Source of the DNA: Candidatus Omnitrophota bacterium
GTDB taxonomy: Bacteria; Omnitrophota; Gorgyraeia; Gygaellales; Profunditerraquicolaceae
Length of the DNA: 25,093 bases
Reading direction: 5' to 3'
Assembly: GCA_016938245.1 (NCBI GenBank)
Contig: JAFGUY010000064.1
Location: 1 to 25,093 of the forward strand
Shown here: positions 15,117 through 24,093 of the stretch, one piece after another
Layout of the letters: every line of letters starts with the position of its first letter
How positions within the stretch are numbered: position 1 is the first letter of the stretch
Notes under the pieces: generated by a model
The model's input: only the letters and a program-made list of their open reading frames with translations
Told to the model about the DNA's origin: nothing
Databases searched by the model: none
Made by a program: the position numbers and the translations under genes

Positions 15117-15521
15117 ATGGTTGAGATGGAATTGAACAAAATTGTTATAGATGAGAAGAGGCATGATCAGCTTATTGTTTTGAAAGAAAAAAACGGCGAG
15201 CGTTCGCTTCCCATTGTTATCGGGTTAGCAGAGGCATCGGCGATAAAGTTAAAGATAAGCGGTTTTAATCCGGAACGCCCACTGACTCACGATCTTTTGC
15301 ATTCAACCATAAAATACCTGGAAGCAAATATCGAAAAGATAATCATCGATAAGTTGGAGGAAAATACTTTCCATGCAAAGATAGTTTTAAAAACCTCCTC
15401 CGGTATTGAAAAGGTTGTTGATGCCCGGCCATCTGACAGTATTGCCCTTGCGGTAAGGGCCCATGCGCCTATCTTTGTAGAAGATGAGATTATAAAGCAA
15501 TCCGAAATATTCAATAAATAG
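15117..15521 (+). CDS. Bifunctional nuclease (DUF151) family protein
   Basis: A 134-residue protein of the DUF151/BFN family. Typical segments are RSLPIVIGLAEASAIKL, RPLTHDLLHSTIKYLEA and the C-terminal VDARPSDSIALAVRAHAPIFV, whose DARPSDAIALA-like signature is the family hallmark. Plant and Thermotoga members have been linked to nuclease activity and structure, but the bacterial role is poorly defined. GAGGGG precedes the ATG with a short spacer. It opens a new gene block after repeat copy 2, and the CCA-type gene follows five bases later. Confidence 0.92.
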   Translation: MVEMELNKIVIDEKRHDQLIVLKEKNGERSLPIVIGLAEASAIKLKISGFNPERPLTHDLLHSTIKYLEANIEKIIIDKLEENTFHAKIVLKTSSGIEKVVDARPSDSIALAVRAHAPIFVEDEIIKQSEIFNK

Positions 15522-15526
15522 ACATA

Positions 15527-16975
15527 ATGAAATCATGTCTTAAGTTTTCTCCGGAAGACAGAAAATTACTAAAAGATATTTATAATTTCTCCAGGAAAAA
15601 AAGGCTCAAGCTTTATCTGGTAGGCGGGGTTTTGCGCGATTTCATCTTAGGAAGGGTAAAAGAGAACCCGGATTTTGACTTTGCGGTTAAAAGGAATGCT
15701 TTAACCTTTGGCAGGGCGCTGGCTAAGAGGTTAAGATGCGGTTTTGTAGTTTTAGATAAGGAGCACGGTTCTTGCCGCCTGGTAAAGGCATACGGCGCTA
15801 AATTTTATACTTTTGATTTTACGGATTTTCGCGGCAAGGATTTAGAAACTGATCTTAAGCACCGGGATTTTACCATTAATGCAATAGCCCTGAAGCTAGA
15901 AGACGGATTAACTAATAAGGATTTTAGCGGCACATTAATAGATCTTTACGGCGGAAAAGAGGATATCAGGAGTAAAATAATCAGGGTAGCAAATAATCGG
16001 GCATTCTTAGAAGATCCTTTAAGGATATTGCGTGCTTTTAGTTTTTCATCTTCTTTAGAGTTTACAATCGATAAAAATACTTTAAAACTGGCAAGGCTGT
16101 ATAAAAATAAATTATCTGTGGTTTCAGCGGAGCGTATCCGCGAAGAGCTATTTAAGATATTTGCTACAGGCAAATCATATGGTTGTTTGGTCTCTTTAGA
16201 TAAGATAAAAGCGTTGGATATTATTTTCCCTGAAATTAAAAAGATGCGTAAGATCGGCCAGGGGCCGTATCATCACCTTGATGTCTGGCAGCATACTCTG
16301 GAAACAGTAAAGCAATTGGAGCTTATTTTTAAAGAACTGAAGGATAAAGATATACTTGGTTATCTGGGTACTCTTATTTCTTCTGACCGTCGGCGAAAGG
16401 CCCTGCTTAAGTTCGCAGCCTTTCTGCATGATTTTGGCAAACCTAAGACTTTACGCCGCCAAAAAGGAAGGACTACATTTCATGGGCATGAGCGGGTAGG
16501 GTTAAAGATCGCCGAAGATATCGCCAAAAGAATTAAGCTCTCTAATGATGAAATTTATTCTTTGCGTAAAATAGTGCTCTGGCACCTTCGCCCCGGATAC
16601 CTTGCGGATAGCGAGAATCCGACTGCAAGGGCTAAATTCCGTTATTTCCGGGACACAGGATGCGAAGCCTTAAGTACGCTTTTGCTCTCTTTAGCTGACC
16701 AGCGTTCAACTAAAGGCCCGTTTACTACTTTTAAGGCGCGTAAACAGCATGAGAGGGTTGTAGCCGGACTTATAAGAGAATACCTTGAGAAGGATAAGGA
16801 GGAGAAACCGGTACGCCTGCTTAACGGCAATGAGATAATGAGAGAATTTAAATTAACCCCTTCTCCTTTAGTCGGCAGAATTTTATCTTTAATAGAAGAG
16901 CTTCAAGCAATCGGCAAGGTCAAAAACAAAGAAGAGGCCTTTAAGGCAGCAGCCAAGCTCATTAAACAGAGATGA
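15527..16975 (+). CDS. CCA-adding-type tRNA nucleotidyltransferase / poly(A) polymerase family with HD domain
   Basis: A 482-residue class II nucleotidyltransferase. The head contains LVGGVLRDFILGR (GGxxRD at residues 33-38) and catalytic DFDF at 49-52, followed by the HRDFTINAI motif that shapes the nucleotide pocket. The neck region contains EDPLRILRAFSFSS. From about residue 290 a metal-dependent HD domain appears (FLHDFGKPKT, His301-Asp302). The family either completes or repairs tRNA CCA ends or polyadenylates RNA; sequence alone does not separate full CCA-adding from split C- or A-adding enzymes. It overlaps the AsmA-like gene by four bases. Confidence 0.9.
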   Translation: MKSCLKFSPEDRKLLKDIYNFSRKKRLKLYLVGGVLRDFILGRVKENPDFDFAVKRNALTFGRALAKRLRCGFVVLDKEHGSCRLVKAYGAKFYTFDFTDFRGKDLETDLKHRDFTINAIALKLEDGLTNKDFSGTLIDLYGGKEDIRSKIIRVANNRAFLEDPLRILRAFSFSSSLEFTIDKNTLKLARLYKNKLSVVSAERIREELFKIFATGKSYGCLVSLDKIKALDIIFPEIKKMRKIGQGPYHHLDVWQHTLETVKQLELIFKELKDKDILGYLGTLISSDRRRKALLKFAAFLHDFGKPKTLRRQKGRTTFHGHERVGLKIAEDIAKRIKLSNDEIYSLRKIVLWHLRPGYLADSENPTARAKFRYFRDTGCEALSTLLLSLADQRSTKGPFTTFKARKQHERVVAGLIREYLEKDKEEKPVRLLNGNEIMREFKLTPSPLVGRILSLIEELQAIGKVKNKEEAFKAAAKLIKQR

Positions 16976-19524
16976 AAAAGATAATAATTATTGTTTTACT
17001 TTTCCTTGTCTTAATCTCTACAGCCGGGATAATTTACCTGAATAATGTATTTTTGCCTGAAACAGCCAAAAGCCTTATTATAAGGTCAATAGAGGATACG
17101 ACTAATAAGAAAGTTACCCTCGGCTCCGTCAGGATAAATATCTTTAAGGGAATAGTATTAAAAGATCTTGTTATCTATGATAACGAAGCCCAGATTCTCA
17201 ATGTCAAAGAGGCCTCATGCATATTCTGGTTTTGGGGTCTTATACAAAAGAAGATAGTAATACCGAGAGTTAACTTTAACTCTGCTTTAGTTTTTGTTGA
17301 GAGGCGTAAAGATAGCAGTTTTAACCTGACGGAATTATTTGTCCCTAAGCGGGATGAACCTGTCCAGCCTAAACCAGTTCAACCTTTGGCAACTATTGGT
17401 GATGAGATCAAGCCTTTGCCTATAGCAGCTGTTAGCCCCGAAATTAAGCCTTCTGCCGGTTTTATTATCGAAGTCCACAGGATTAATATAGTAGATTCAC
17501 GGATTAAATTTAGGGACAATAGCCTGAAAGAAAATTTCAGTATGGATTTAAGCAACGTTGATCTCAGTATTTATCTGTCACTGCCAAATTCCCTGAAATT
17601 TAAAGGTTCTGCCCGGTTGCCTGATAATCCTAAGCCCAATATTTATATAAACGGTGAGTTTAAATTTTCCCAGCAGGAATTAAAATCAAACATCATAGTT
17701 AATAATATTGATCCCGGTAAATTCGCAGCTTATTACCGGTCATGGGAAATTGTTTTTAATGACGGAAGGATAGATCTTTCAGGTTTTTTGATACTAAAAG
17801 ATAACGTCTTAGGCTTTGATTGCCAGGCAAAGGCATTTAATATAAGTTTGTCTAAAGGTAAGGTTTTAGGCAAATTTAATTCTCAATCCAGAGCCGGCAT
17901 TAAATATTATTTAAATGAAGGTAGGGTTCAATATTCCGGGAGCTCTTTTTTTACTGATACAGTTATCTCCGGTCTTGATTTTTTAGACTCGGTAAATATC
18001 TCAAAAGCCACGGTTAGTTTCAGCGATGCAGGCTTAAATTCCGAAGATATATTAGCCAACGTGTGGAATACCCCGGTAAGCGCTAAACTAAGATTAAGTA
18101 ACTTTAATGACCCGAAGCTGGCCATTGATTTAACGTCTGATTTTGATTTAAATTATGCGCAAGGATTGTTAAAAAGCAAGTTTAATCTTGCGTTACCGGC
18201 TAAGGCAGATGGAAGAGCGGGACTTTCATTAAATATATTTACCGAGAGTTTAAATACCAAGCCGGTTAAATTCAACGGATATTTGGATATTGTTAACGCC
18301 TCTTTAAAATTGGATAAGATTGACGATCTTATAAAGGAGATTAACGGAAGGTTGGAATTTACCTCTGATACGCTTAAAGCCAAAGAAATCAACTTTAAGT
18401 ATCAGGACCTCGCGTATAAATTGTCTATATCGCTTAAAAATTTTCAACTTCCGGATGTTAACTTGGAACTTACTTCAAAAGAGCTTTTATTAAAATCTGA
18501 TTTTAAAGCGGATAAAACAAGAATTAATATATCTAATTTTTCCGGAAGGTATCTTAATTCCGGTTTTAATGCTACCGGAAGTTTTGATACCCTAAACTCT
18601 AATGCCGATATTACAGGATCATGTGTAATTAATCTCAGTGACCTTAATAAACCCTTAACTAAATTCAGGGATCAACTGGATAAGATTAATCCCCGAGGAG
18701 AGGTAGAAGCTAGGTTTAGCTTTAGCGGTGATACAAGAGATATCAAGGGATGTGCGGTTGAAGCCCGGATATCAAGCCCGCAGGTAAGCCTATACGGGCT
18801 TAATCACAAGGACCTCTCCGGTTATTACCGGCAGCAGGCTGGAGTAGGAGAGATTCCTTTTTTGAATTTTTCTTTTTACGGCGGCAAAGTTAATATTTCT
18901 GCCAAGACAAATCTAAAATCGGATAATTTACCTTATGCGGTTACTCTGTTATTGGAAGGGGTAAAGATTGAAGAACTTAAACTGGATACGGATGCTAAGG
19001 CTAAAGATATTGCCGGGACTATTAACGGAGGAGTTAAGCTAAATGGTTTTTCCGGAGATTTATCAAAGATATCCGGCTCAGGGGCATTAGATATCACTAA
19101 AGGTAAATTATGGGAGTTAGACCTTTTTAAGGGGATGGGAAAATTATTATTTGCCAAGGATTTTGCGAATATTATATTTTATGAAGGGTCCTGTAATTTT
19201 GCCGTACAGGATAAATATATATTTACGGATAACCTTACCCTTAAAAGCAATATGGCTTCTTTATCCGGTAAGGTCAAGTTAGGGTTTGATAGTTCTATAG
19301 ACGCAAGCCTCAATATCGATATCCTAGATGAATTTGTACCTTTAAGCGGGACACTTAAAGATTTAACAACTACGGTTATCGGCAGATCCGGTAAATTTAC
19401 AACTATTAATATAACCGGGACACTTAAAGAGCCTAAGTATAAGTTTAAGCCGGCGGTAGAGAATATTATCAGGGGGATAACCGATACCTTAAGGCAGGCA
19501 ATAGGAAGAAAACAGCCGCAATGA
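16972..19524 (+). CDS. AsmA-like envelope protein
   Basis: An 850-residue protein with one N-terminal membrane segment (about residues 4-24, IIIIVLLFLVLISTAGIIYL) and a long periplasmic part rich in beta-strand-like repeats. LRARxGxDFVDLxxL-like strict motifs are absent, but the pattern fits AsmA: an early KKVTLGSVRINIFKGIVLKDLVIYD segment and a late GSGALDITKGKLWELDLF/GMGKLLF region typical of AsmA C-terminal domains. A Pro-rich linker spans about 125-160. AsmA-family proteins are linked to phospholipid transport and outer membrane homeostasis, so this supports a diderm cell. The next gene, overlapping by four bases, encodes a secreted barrel-like protein that may work with it. The exact subfamily is uncertain. 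Confidence 0.8.
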   Translation: MKKIIIIVLLFLVLISTAGIIYLNNVFLPETAKSLIIRSIEDTTNKKVTLGSVRINIFKGIVLKDLVIYDNEAQILNVKEASCIFWFWGLIQKKIVIPRVNFNSALVFVERRKDSSFNLTELFVPKRDEPVQPKPVQPLATIGDEIKPLPIAAVSPEIKPSAGFIIEVHRINIVDSRIKFRDNSLKENFSMDLSNVDLSIYLSLPNSLKFKGSARLPDNPKPNIYINGEFKFSQQELKSNIIVNNIDPGKFAAYYRSWEIVFNDGRIDLSGFLILKDNVLGFDCQAKAFNISLSKGKVLGKFNSQSRAGIKYYLNEGRVQYSGSSFFTDTVISGLDFLDSVNISKATVSFSDAGLNSEDILANVWNTPVSAKLRLSNFNDPKLAIDLTSDFDLNYAQGLLKSKFNLALPAKADGRAGLSLNIFTESLNTKPVKFNGYLDIVNASLKLDKIDDLIKEINGRLEFTSDTLKAKEINFKYQDLAYKLSISLKNFQLPDVNLELTSKELLLKSDFKADKTRINISNFSGRYLNSGFNATGSFDTLNSNADITGSCVINLSDLNKPLTKFRDQLDKINPRGEVEARFSFSGDTRDIKGCAVEARISSPQVSLYGLNHKDLSGYYRQQAGVGEIPFLNFSFYGGKVNISAKTNLKSDNLPYAVTLLLEGVKIEELKLDTDAKAKDIAGTINGGVKLNGFSGDLSKISGSGALDITKGKLWELDLFKGMGKLLFAKDFANIIFYEGSCNFAVQDKYIFTDNLTLKSNMASLSGKVKLGFDSSIDASLNIDILDEFVPLSGTLKDLTTTVIGRSGKFTTINITGTLKEPKYKFKPAVENIIRGITDTLRQAIGRKQPQ

Positions 19525-20432
19525 AAATAATAAGCAGATTGTGTTTTTTCCCCGTATTAATAACCTTGTTCACCTGCCATCTTAGTTTCTCCGCCGATGC
19601 TCCTGATTACCGCCAGAGATTAGGAGAGCTTATTACCTATGAAGAAGCCGAGGATGAGTTTTTACAGGAATCTGATAGCTATATAAGGTATATGCCTTCC
19701 CGGGGGGCAAAGAGCGTATCCGGGAGCGTTTCGATTGTGCAGGCTGTAACCGAATATAGCTATGATTTAAAGATTGCAGGAAAACTGCCGGTGCAGTTAG
19801 GGGTAGCAGCAAAATATACAGGAATAGATAATACTACAAATGTAAAACTTCCTTCAAGCCTGACATTTGCCACTTTTGCCGCGGAAATTACCCTGCCTTT
19901 TTTTAATCTGGAAAATAACTATTTTCGGGTTAACCTTGAGCCTTCTTTATTCGGCTCGAAGTGGAATTTTCGCAGCTCAAATTTCCGCTTTTTACAGCAG
20001 TATTTTCTTATCTCCCAGTGGAGGGAAAACCTTGTTTTTATCTTGGGTGTTGCGGTATTCCCTGATTTTGAGGACGAAGTCTGGCCTATTGCCGGTTTCA
20101 TCTGGCAGCCAAACGACAAGCTTAGTTTTAATATAATCCCTAAAAATCCCAGTATAAATTACTCTTTAAATGAAAAACTTGATATTTTTCTTGAATGGGA
20201 TATAGCCCTCGGAGAATACGAGGTTGATAGGTCAGATGTAAAAAATGTAGTCTTACAATATAACGAGACGGTAGCAGGCGCGGGATTCCAGTATAAAATA
20301 AACAAGAATATACAGTTTTTGTTTTCTGCCGGAGGGATTTTCGACCGGTATCTTAAATATCGCGACGGTTTAGGCAAGGTAAGCATAAAAAACGGAGCTT
20401 ATGTAAATTGCCAGTTTCAGGTAAGAATATAA
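19521..20432 (+). CDS. Secreted, probable outer-membrane beta-barrel protein
   Basis: A 303-residue protein with a Sec signal peptide: a basic start (MKIISR), a hydrophobic core to about residue 20, and likely cleavage near residues 24-25 (LSFSA/DAP). The mature part shows alternating polar/aromatic strands such as FRVNLEPSLFGSKW, NLVFILGVAVFPDF and QFLFSAGGIFDRYLKY, as in transmembrane barrels; the last residues, FQVRI, are strand-like too. I do not recognise a named family with certainty; a DUF6268-type barrel is possible. The ATGA overlap with the AsmA-like gene suggests a joint envelope role, which is inference. Confidence 0.65.
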   Translation: MKIISRLCFFPVLITLFTCHLSFSADAPDYRQRLGELITYEEAEDEFLQESDSYIRYMPSRGAKSVSGSVSIVQAVTEYSYDLKIAGKLPVQLGVAAKYTGIDNTTNVKLPSSLTFATFAAEITLPFFNLENNYFRVNLEPSLFGSKWNFRSSNFRFLQQYFLISQWRENLVFILGVAVFPDFEDEVWPIAGFIWQPNDKLSFNIIPKNPSINYSLNEKLDIFLEWDIALGEYEVDRSDVKNVVLQYNETVAGAGFQYKINKNIQFLFSAGGIFDRYLKYRDGLGKVSIKNGAYVNCQFQVRI

Positions 20433-21073
20433 AAGCCCTTAAGGCGTTCGCTTTAATTAAAATACAGGCGGGCAAATTTATACTCCCTTCCGTTACCCGG
20501 GTCTCATTCTCGAATAATCCTTATAAAGTTTTGATATCCTGCGTACTTTCTTTGCGTACAAAAGATAAGACTACAATTGCGGCATCAAAAAGGTTATTTA
20601 AGGTTGCGGATAGCCCCAGGCGCATGATAAAATTAACTTTAAGGCGCCTTGAGAAAATAATTTATCCTGTTGGGTTTTACCGCAATAAGGCGAAAGTTAT
20701 TTTAGGTTTAAGCCGTAGTATTATTAAGGATTTTAAAGGGCTGGTCCCTGGTAAAATAGAAAAGCTGTTAGGATTTAGGGGCGTAGGTAGAAAGACTGCT
20801 AATCTTGTATTAGGTTTAGGTTTTGGGATTCCGGCTATTTGTGTAGATACGCATGTGCACAGGATATCGAACCGTTTAGGGTGGATTAAAACAAAAACAC
20901 CCGAAGATACAGAGAAAGAGTTAATGAATATTTTCCCAAGAAAGCTTTGGATTGGCTTAAATACTATTTTAGTCTCTTTTGGCCAGAACTTATGTTTACC
21001 CGTCTCTCCGTTTTGTAGTATTTGTACTGTGGCTGATTTTTGTAATAAGGCCGGAGTAAAGAAATCGCGTTAA
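20408..21073 (+). CDS. nth: Endonuclease III (HhH-GPD DNA glycosylase)
   Basis: A base-excision repair enzyme that removes oxidised pyrimidines and nicks AP sites. In this 221-residue protein the helix-hairpin-helix reads GFRGVGRKTANLVLG, with catalytic Lys129. Catalytic Asp147 lies in CVDTHVHRIS. The C-terminal iron-sulphur cluster has Cys196, 203, 206 and 212 with the canonical 6-2-5 spacing. NNPYKVLISCVLSLRTKDKTT replaces the usual NPFELLVATILSAQTTD. The only plausible start is TTG 20408, with GGAG at 20394-20397, so the gene overlaps the barrel gene by 25 bases. The family and activity are confident; the start is less so. Confidence 0.93.
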   Translation: MPVSGKNIKALKAFALIKIQAGKFILPSVTRVSFSNNPYKVLISCVLSLRTKDKTTIAASKRLFKVADSPRRMIKLTLRRLEKIIYPVGFYRNKAKVILGLSRSIIKDFKGLVPGKIEKLLGFRGVGRKTANLVLGLGFGIPAICVDTHVHRISNRLGWIKTKTPEDTEKELMNIFPRKLWIGLNTILVSFGQNLCLPVSPFCSICTVADFCNKAGVKKSR

Positions 21074-21087
21074 AAGAAAGGAATTCA

Positions 21088-22482
21088 ATGAAAGAGATAA
21101 AGATCTTGTTGAAAGAAAGAGACATCCCGCGAAAGTGGTATAATCTGGCAGCGGATTTACCGGGGAAGATTGAGCCTCCTTTGGGGCCTGACGGAAATCC
21201 GATAAGCCCTGAAATGCTGGCAAAAGTTTTCCCGATGAATTTAATTGAGCAGGAGGTTTCCTGTAAGCGTTGGGTTGATATCCCGGAAGATATTATTAAG
21301 ATTTTGTTGCGTTGGAGGCCGGCACCCCTGCGCCGCGCAGTATATTTAGAGGAATACCTAAAGACCCCCGCAAGGATTTATTATAAGGATGAGTCTTTAA
21401 GCCCTGCAGGTTCACATAAGCCAAATACCGCTGTAGTCCAGGCTTGGTATAATAAGAAATTCGGAATAAAAAAACTTACTACTGAAACCGGAGCGGGGCA
21501 GTGGGGCAGCGCTTTAGCTTTTGCCTGCAATATTATTGGTTTAGAGTGTAAGGTTTATATGGTGCGCATAAGTTTTGACCAGAAACCTTTGCGTAAACTT
21601 ATGATGCAGGTCTGGGGCGCTAAATGTATTGCCAGCCCCAGCGATGAAACGAATGCCGGAAGGGCGATATTAGAGAGGATGCCGGATACCCCGGGAAGCC
21701 TGGGGATAGCCATAAGCGAGGCAGTGGAAGAAGCTGTTTCTGATAAGAGCGGCAAGACGCGTTATTCTTTAGGAAGTGTTTTAAACCATGTTTTGCTTCA
21801 CCAGACAATTATAGGGCTGGAGGCTAAAAAACAGTTGAAAATAGCCAAAGAGAAGAAACCGGATATAATTATAGGTTGTGTCGGAGGAGGAAGCAATTTT
21901 GCAGGGTTAGCGTTTCCGTTTGTTTATGATAAGATACACGGAGAAAGAATTAAAATTATACCGGTTGAACCTACTGCCTGCCCCACGTTAACCCGAGGCC
22001 CTTTTGCCTATGATTATGGGGATACCGCCGGAATGACCCCGCTTCTGCCTATGTTTACATTAGGCCACAATTTTATTCCTCAACCAATCCACGCCGGAGG
22101 CTTACGTTATCACGGAATGGCTCCTTTAGCAAGCCATGCGATTATGGATGGGCTGCTTGAGCCCCGGGCGTATGACCAAGTAAAGTGTTATAACTCTGCT
22201 TTTATCTGGTCAAAGACAGAAGGAACTATCCCCGCGCCTGAGACTTCGCATGCCATAGCTTGTGTAATTGATGAGGCGCTTAAAGCCAAGAAAGAGGGCA
22301 GGAGAAAAGTGATTCTCTTCAGTTATAGCGGACACGGATTAATGGATTTAATGGGGTATGAGAAATTCTTAAGCGGTAAATTATCAGAATACCATCTTCC
22401 GGAAAGTGATTTAAAATCCTCTTTGGAGGCAATAAAGAAATTCCCCAAGACTAAAAGGCAAAGAGAAAGGGGTAACCGATGA
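21088..22482 (+). CDS. TrpB2-type tryptophan synthase beta-like PLP enzyme
   Basis: A 464-residue fold-type II PLP enzyme of the long TrpB2 group (TrpB-like), which carries an N-terminal extension (RDIPRKWYNLAADLP) not found in the standard TrpB1. The PLP lysine is Lys111 in GSHKPNTA, followed by TETGAGQWG with the catalytic Glu and a GGGSN phosphate loop at residues 266-270. Such proteins make tryptophan from indole and serine, sometimes as stand-alone enzymes or indole scavengers. No trpA or other trp gene is nearby. GAAAGGAATTC precedes the ATG. It overlaps the yjbQ-like gene by four bases. Confidence 0.92.
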   Translation: MKEIKILLKERDIPRKWYNLAADLPGKIEPPLGPDGNPISPEMLAKVFPMNLIEQEVSCKRWVDIPEDIIKILLRWRPAPLRRAVYLEEYLKTPARIYYKDESLSPAGSHKPNTAVVQAWYNKKFGIKKLTTETGAGQWGSALAFACNIIGLECKVYMVRISFDQKPLRKLMMQVWGAKCIASPSDETNAGRAILERMPDTPGSLGIAISEAVEEAVSDKSGKTRYSLGSVLNHVLLHQTIIGLEAKKQLKIAKEKKPDIIIGCVGGGSNFAGLAFPFVYDKIHGERIKIIPVEPTACPTLTRGPFAYDYGDTAGMTPLLPMFTLGHNFIPQPIHAGGLRYHGMAPLASHAIMDGLLEPRAYDQVKCYNSAFIWSKTEGTIPAPETSHAIACVIDEALKAKKEGRRKVILFSYSGHGLMDLMGYEKFLSGKLSEYHLPESDLKSSLEAIKKFPKTKRQRERGNR

Positions 22483-22895
22483 GAAGTTATACAGAATACC
22501 TTGTATTTAATACTACCAAGCGTCAGGAGTTTTCAAATATAACGGATCAAGTAGAAGCAGCCGTTATAAAAAGCGGAATTAAAGAAGGTATTTGCCTTGT
22601 TAATGCTATGCATATTACGAGTTCTGTTTTTATTAATGATGACGAGAGTGGTTTGCATAAAGATTTTGCTCTTTGGGTTGAAAAGCTTGCTCCTTACGGA
22701 AAAGATAAGTATCAGCATAATTTAACCGGCGAAGATAACGGGGATGCGCATTTAAAGAGGACGATTATGGGCAGGGAAGTGGTGTGCGCGATTACCAACG
22801 GTAAATTAGATTTTGGGCCGTGGGAGCAGATATTTTACGGAGAATTTGACGGCCAGCGCAAAAAGCGTGTATTGGTTAAGATTATCGGCGAATAA
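22479..22895 (+). CDS. YjbQ / UPF0047 family protein
   Basis: A 138-residue protein of the YjbQ (UPF0047) family, the same length as the Escherichia coli member as I recall it. The signature NGDAHLKRTIMG and the C-terminal KLDFGPWEQIFYGEFDG motif are clear; conserved His residues (MHITSS and DAHLKR) may bind metal. Some members show weak thiamine-phosphate synthase activity; the physiological role is not settled. It is the last gene of the overlapping block, and the 225-base hairpin element begins on the base after its stop. Confidence 0.9.
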   Translation: MRSYTEYLVFNTTKRQEFSNITDQVEAAVIKSGIKEGICLVNAMHITSSVFINDDESGLHKDFALWVEKLAPYGKDKYQHNLTGEDNGDAHLKRTIMGREVVCAITNGKLDFGPWEQIFYGEFDGQRKKRVLVKIIGE

Positions 22896-23120
22896 CTGAA
22901 TTTGGCGTGATTTCGAGCGAATGGAGCTTTTAGACAAAGCAGCTCGAGTATTTTCGGGTATCCCCGTGGAGCGATAGCGACAGAACGGGGACGGCGAAGC
23001 TGTTTGAGCCTTATTTGCTAGAGCAAATAAGGCGAGTTCTGCAGCCGCCGAAAATACGAGAGAACTTTGCCGGCCCGATAGGGCAAAAGCGACCCTGAGC
23101 GAGAAACACGGCAAATTCAG
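22896..23120. repeat. 225-base long-hairpin element
   Basis: Terminal arms CTGAATTTGGCGTG (22896-22909) and CACGGCAAATTCAG (23107-23120) are inverted copies with one mismatch, flanked on both sides by TAA. Inside, GTATTTTCGG (22948-22957) pairs with CCGAAAATAC (23048-23057). TCCCCGT (22961-22967) pairs with ACGGGGA (22985-22991). GCCTTATTTGCT (23008-23019) pairs perfectly with AGCAAATAAGGC (23022-23033) around a two-base loop. No convincing reading frame is present. It is either a MITE-like element or a structured RNA in the leader of the macro-Nudix gene. Confidence 0.7.
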
Positions 23121-23136
23121 TAACAGTGGAGTAACT

Positions 23137-24093
23137 ATGAAGATTAGAGATACCGAAATTAAAGTTGTAGTAGGCGATATTACGGATTTTGAAGCAGATG
23201 CTATTGTCAATGCCGCAAACAATAAAGGTTTAATGGGCGGGGGAGTAGCCGGCGCTATAAAGAAAAAAGGCGGAAAGATTATTGAGGACGAAGCGGTAAA
23301 GAAATGCCCCATAAATATTGGAGAGGCTACATTTACTTCAGCCGGCGCCTTAAAAGCCAAATATGTTATTCATGCTGCTACGATGGATTTGAGTTTTAAG
23401 ACTGATGAGGTAAAAATACGTAATTCTTGCAAGAATTCCTTGAAGATTGCTGATGAGTTAGGGGTTAAATCGATTGTTTTTCCGGCATTAGGATGCGGAG
23501 TAGGCGGGTTTCCTTTACTGGCTTCTGCTAAAATTATGGCGCAGGAAGTTTGGCGTTACTTAAGAGAAGAGAAAACCGAAATAAAAGAAATAACTTTCTG
23601 CCTCTACGATAAAGCGGCTTATGAAGTTTTCAATAAAGGTGTTATAAAATATCTTGAGCATATACTTTACAAATTAGGGAATGGACCATTTACTACGGTT
23701 GATGCCATAATTGAAATTGATGGCGACATCGTTATTATTCAAAGAAGTAACCCTCCTTTTGGCTGGGCGCTTCCCGGCGGTTTTGTTGATTACGGCGAAA
23801 GCCTAGAAGAGGCAGTTGTAAGAGAAGCAAAAGAAGAGACAAGCCTTGATATAACTGATGTAAAACAATTCCACACTTATTCTGATCCCAAGCGCGATCC
23901 TCGATTCCATACAATTGGCACGGTTTTTATCGCCAAGGCCAAAGGCACGCCAAAAGCAGGTGATGATGCTGCAGGCTTAAAAGTCATAAGCTTAAAAGAT
24001 ATTGAAAAATACGATTTTGCCTTTGACCATAAGAAGATTTTAGAGGATTACTTAAAATCAGGGACAGTCCCCTGCGGGGACAGTCCCTGTTGA
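23137..24093 (+). CDS. Macro domain-Nudix hydrolase fusion protein
   Basis: A 318-residue protein with two ADP-ribose-related domains. Residues 1 to about 175 are a macro domain: GDITDFEADAIVNAANN, then MGGGVAGAI, and later FPALGCGVGGFP, the ligand-binding loops. Residues about 182-300 are a Nudix domain with the box starting at Gly215: G-x5-E221-x7-R229-E-A-K-E233-E234, but with Ser236 where the consensus has Gly. Macro domains bind or release ADP-ribose; many Nudix enzymes split ADP-ribose into AMP and ribose 5-phosphate. A two-step chain is the natural inference. GGAG at 23127-23130 supports the start. The last residues (GTVPCGDSPC) are encoded by an inserted palindromic repeat, so the natural C-terminus has been replaced. 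Confidence 0.9.
   Translation: MKIRDTEIKVVVGDITDFEADAIVNAANNKGLMGGGVAGAIKKKGGKIIEDEAVKKCPINIGEATFTSAGALKAKYVIHAATMDLSFKTDEVKIRNSCKNSLKIADELGVKSIVFPALGCGVGGFPLLASAKIMAQEVWRYLREEKTEIKEITFCLYDKAAYEVFNKGVIKYLEHILYKLGNGPFTTVDAIIEIDGDIVIIQRSNPPFGWALPGGFVDYGESLEEAVVREAKEETSLDITDVKQFHTYSDPKRDPRFHTIGTVFIAKAKGTPKAGDDAAGLKVISLKDIEKYDFAFDHKKILEDYLKSGTVPCGDSPC
24061..24089. repeat. GGGACAGTCCC palindromic repeat pair
   Basis: Two near-identical GGGACAGTCCC units (24061-24071 and 24078-24088) are separated by a short C/G spacer. The string resembles GGGGACAGTCCC-type REP sequences I recall from several phyla. It spans the last codons of the macro-Nudix gene and lies just before the gene remnant. Confidence 0.7.

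Noticed and set aside
22896..23120. CRISPR array or tRNA in the structured gap
   Set aside because: There are no evenly spaced direct repeats and no cloverleaf with a tRNA-like T-loop; the pattern is nested inverted repeats.
22806..23360. 184-codon minus-strand frame across the 225-base element and macro domain
   Set aside because: It runs antisense to the yjbQ end and the macro domain and through the hairpin element; composition is that of a shadow frame.
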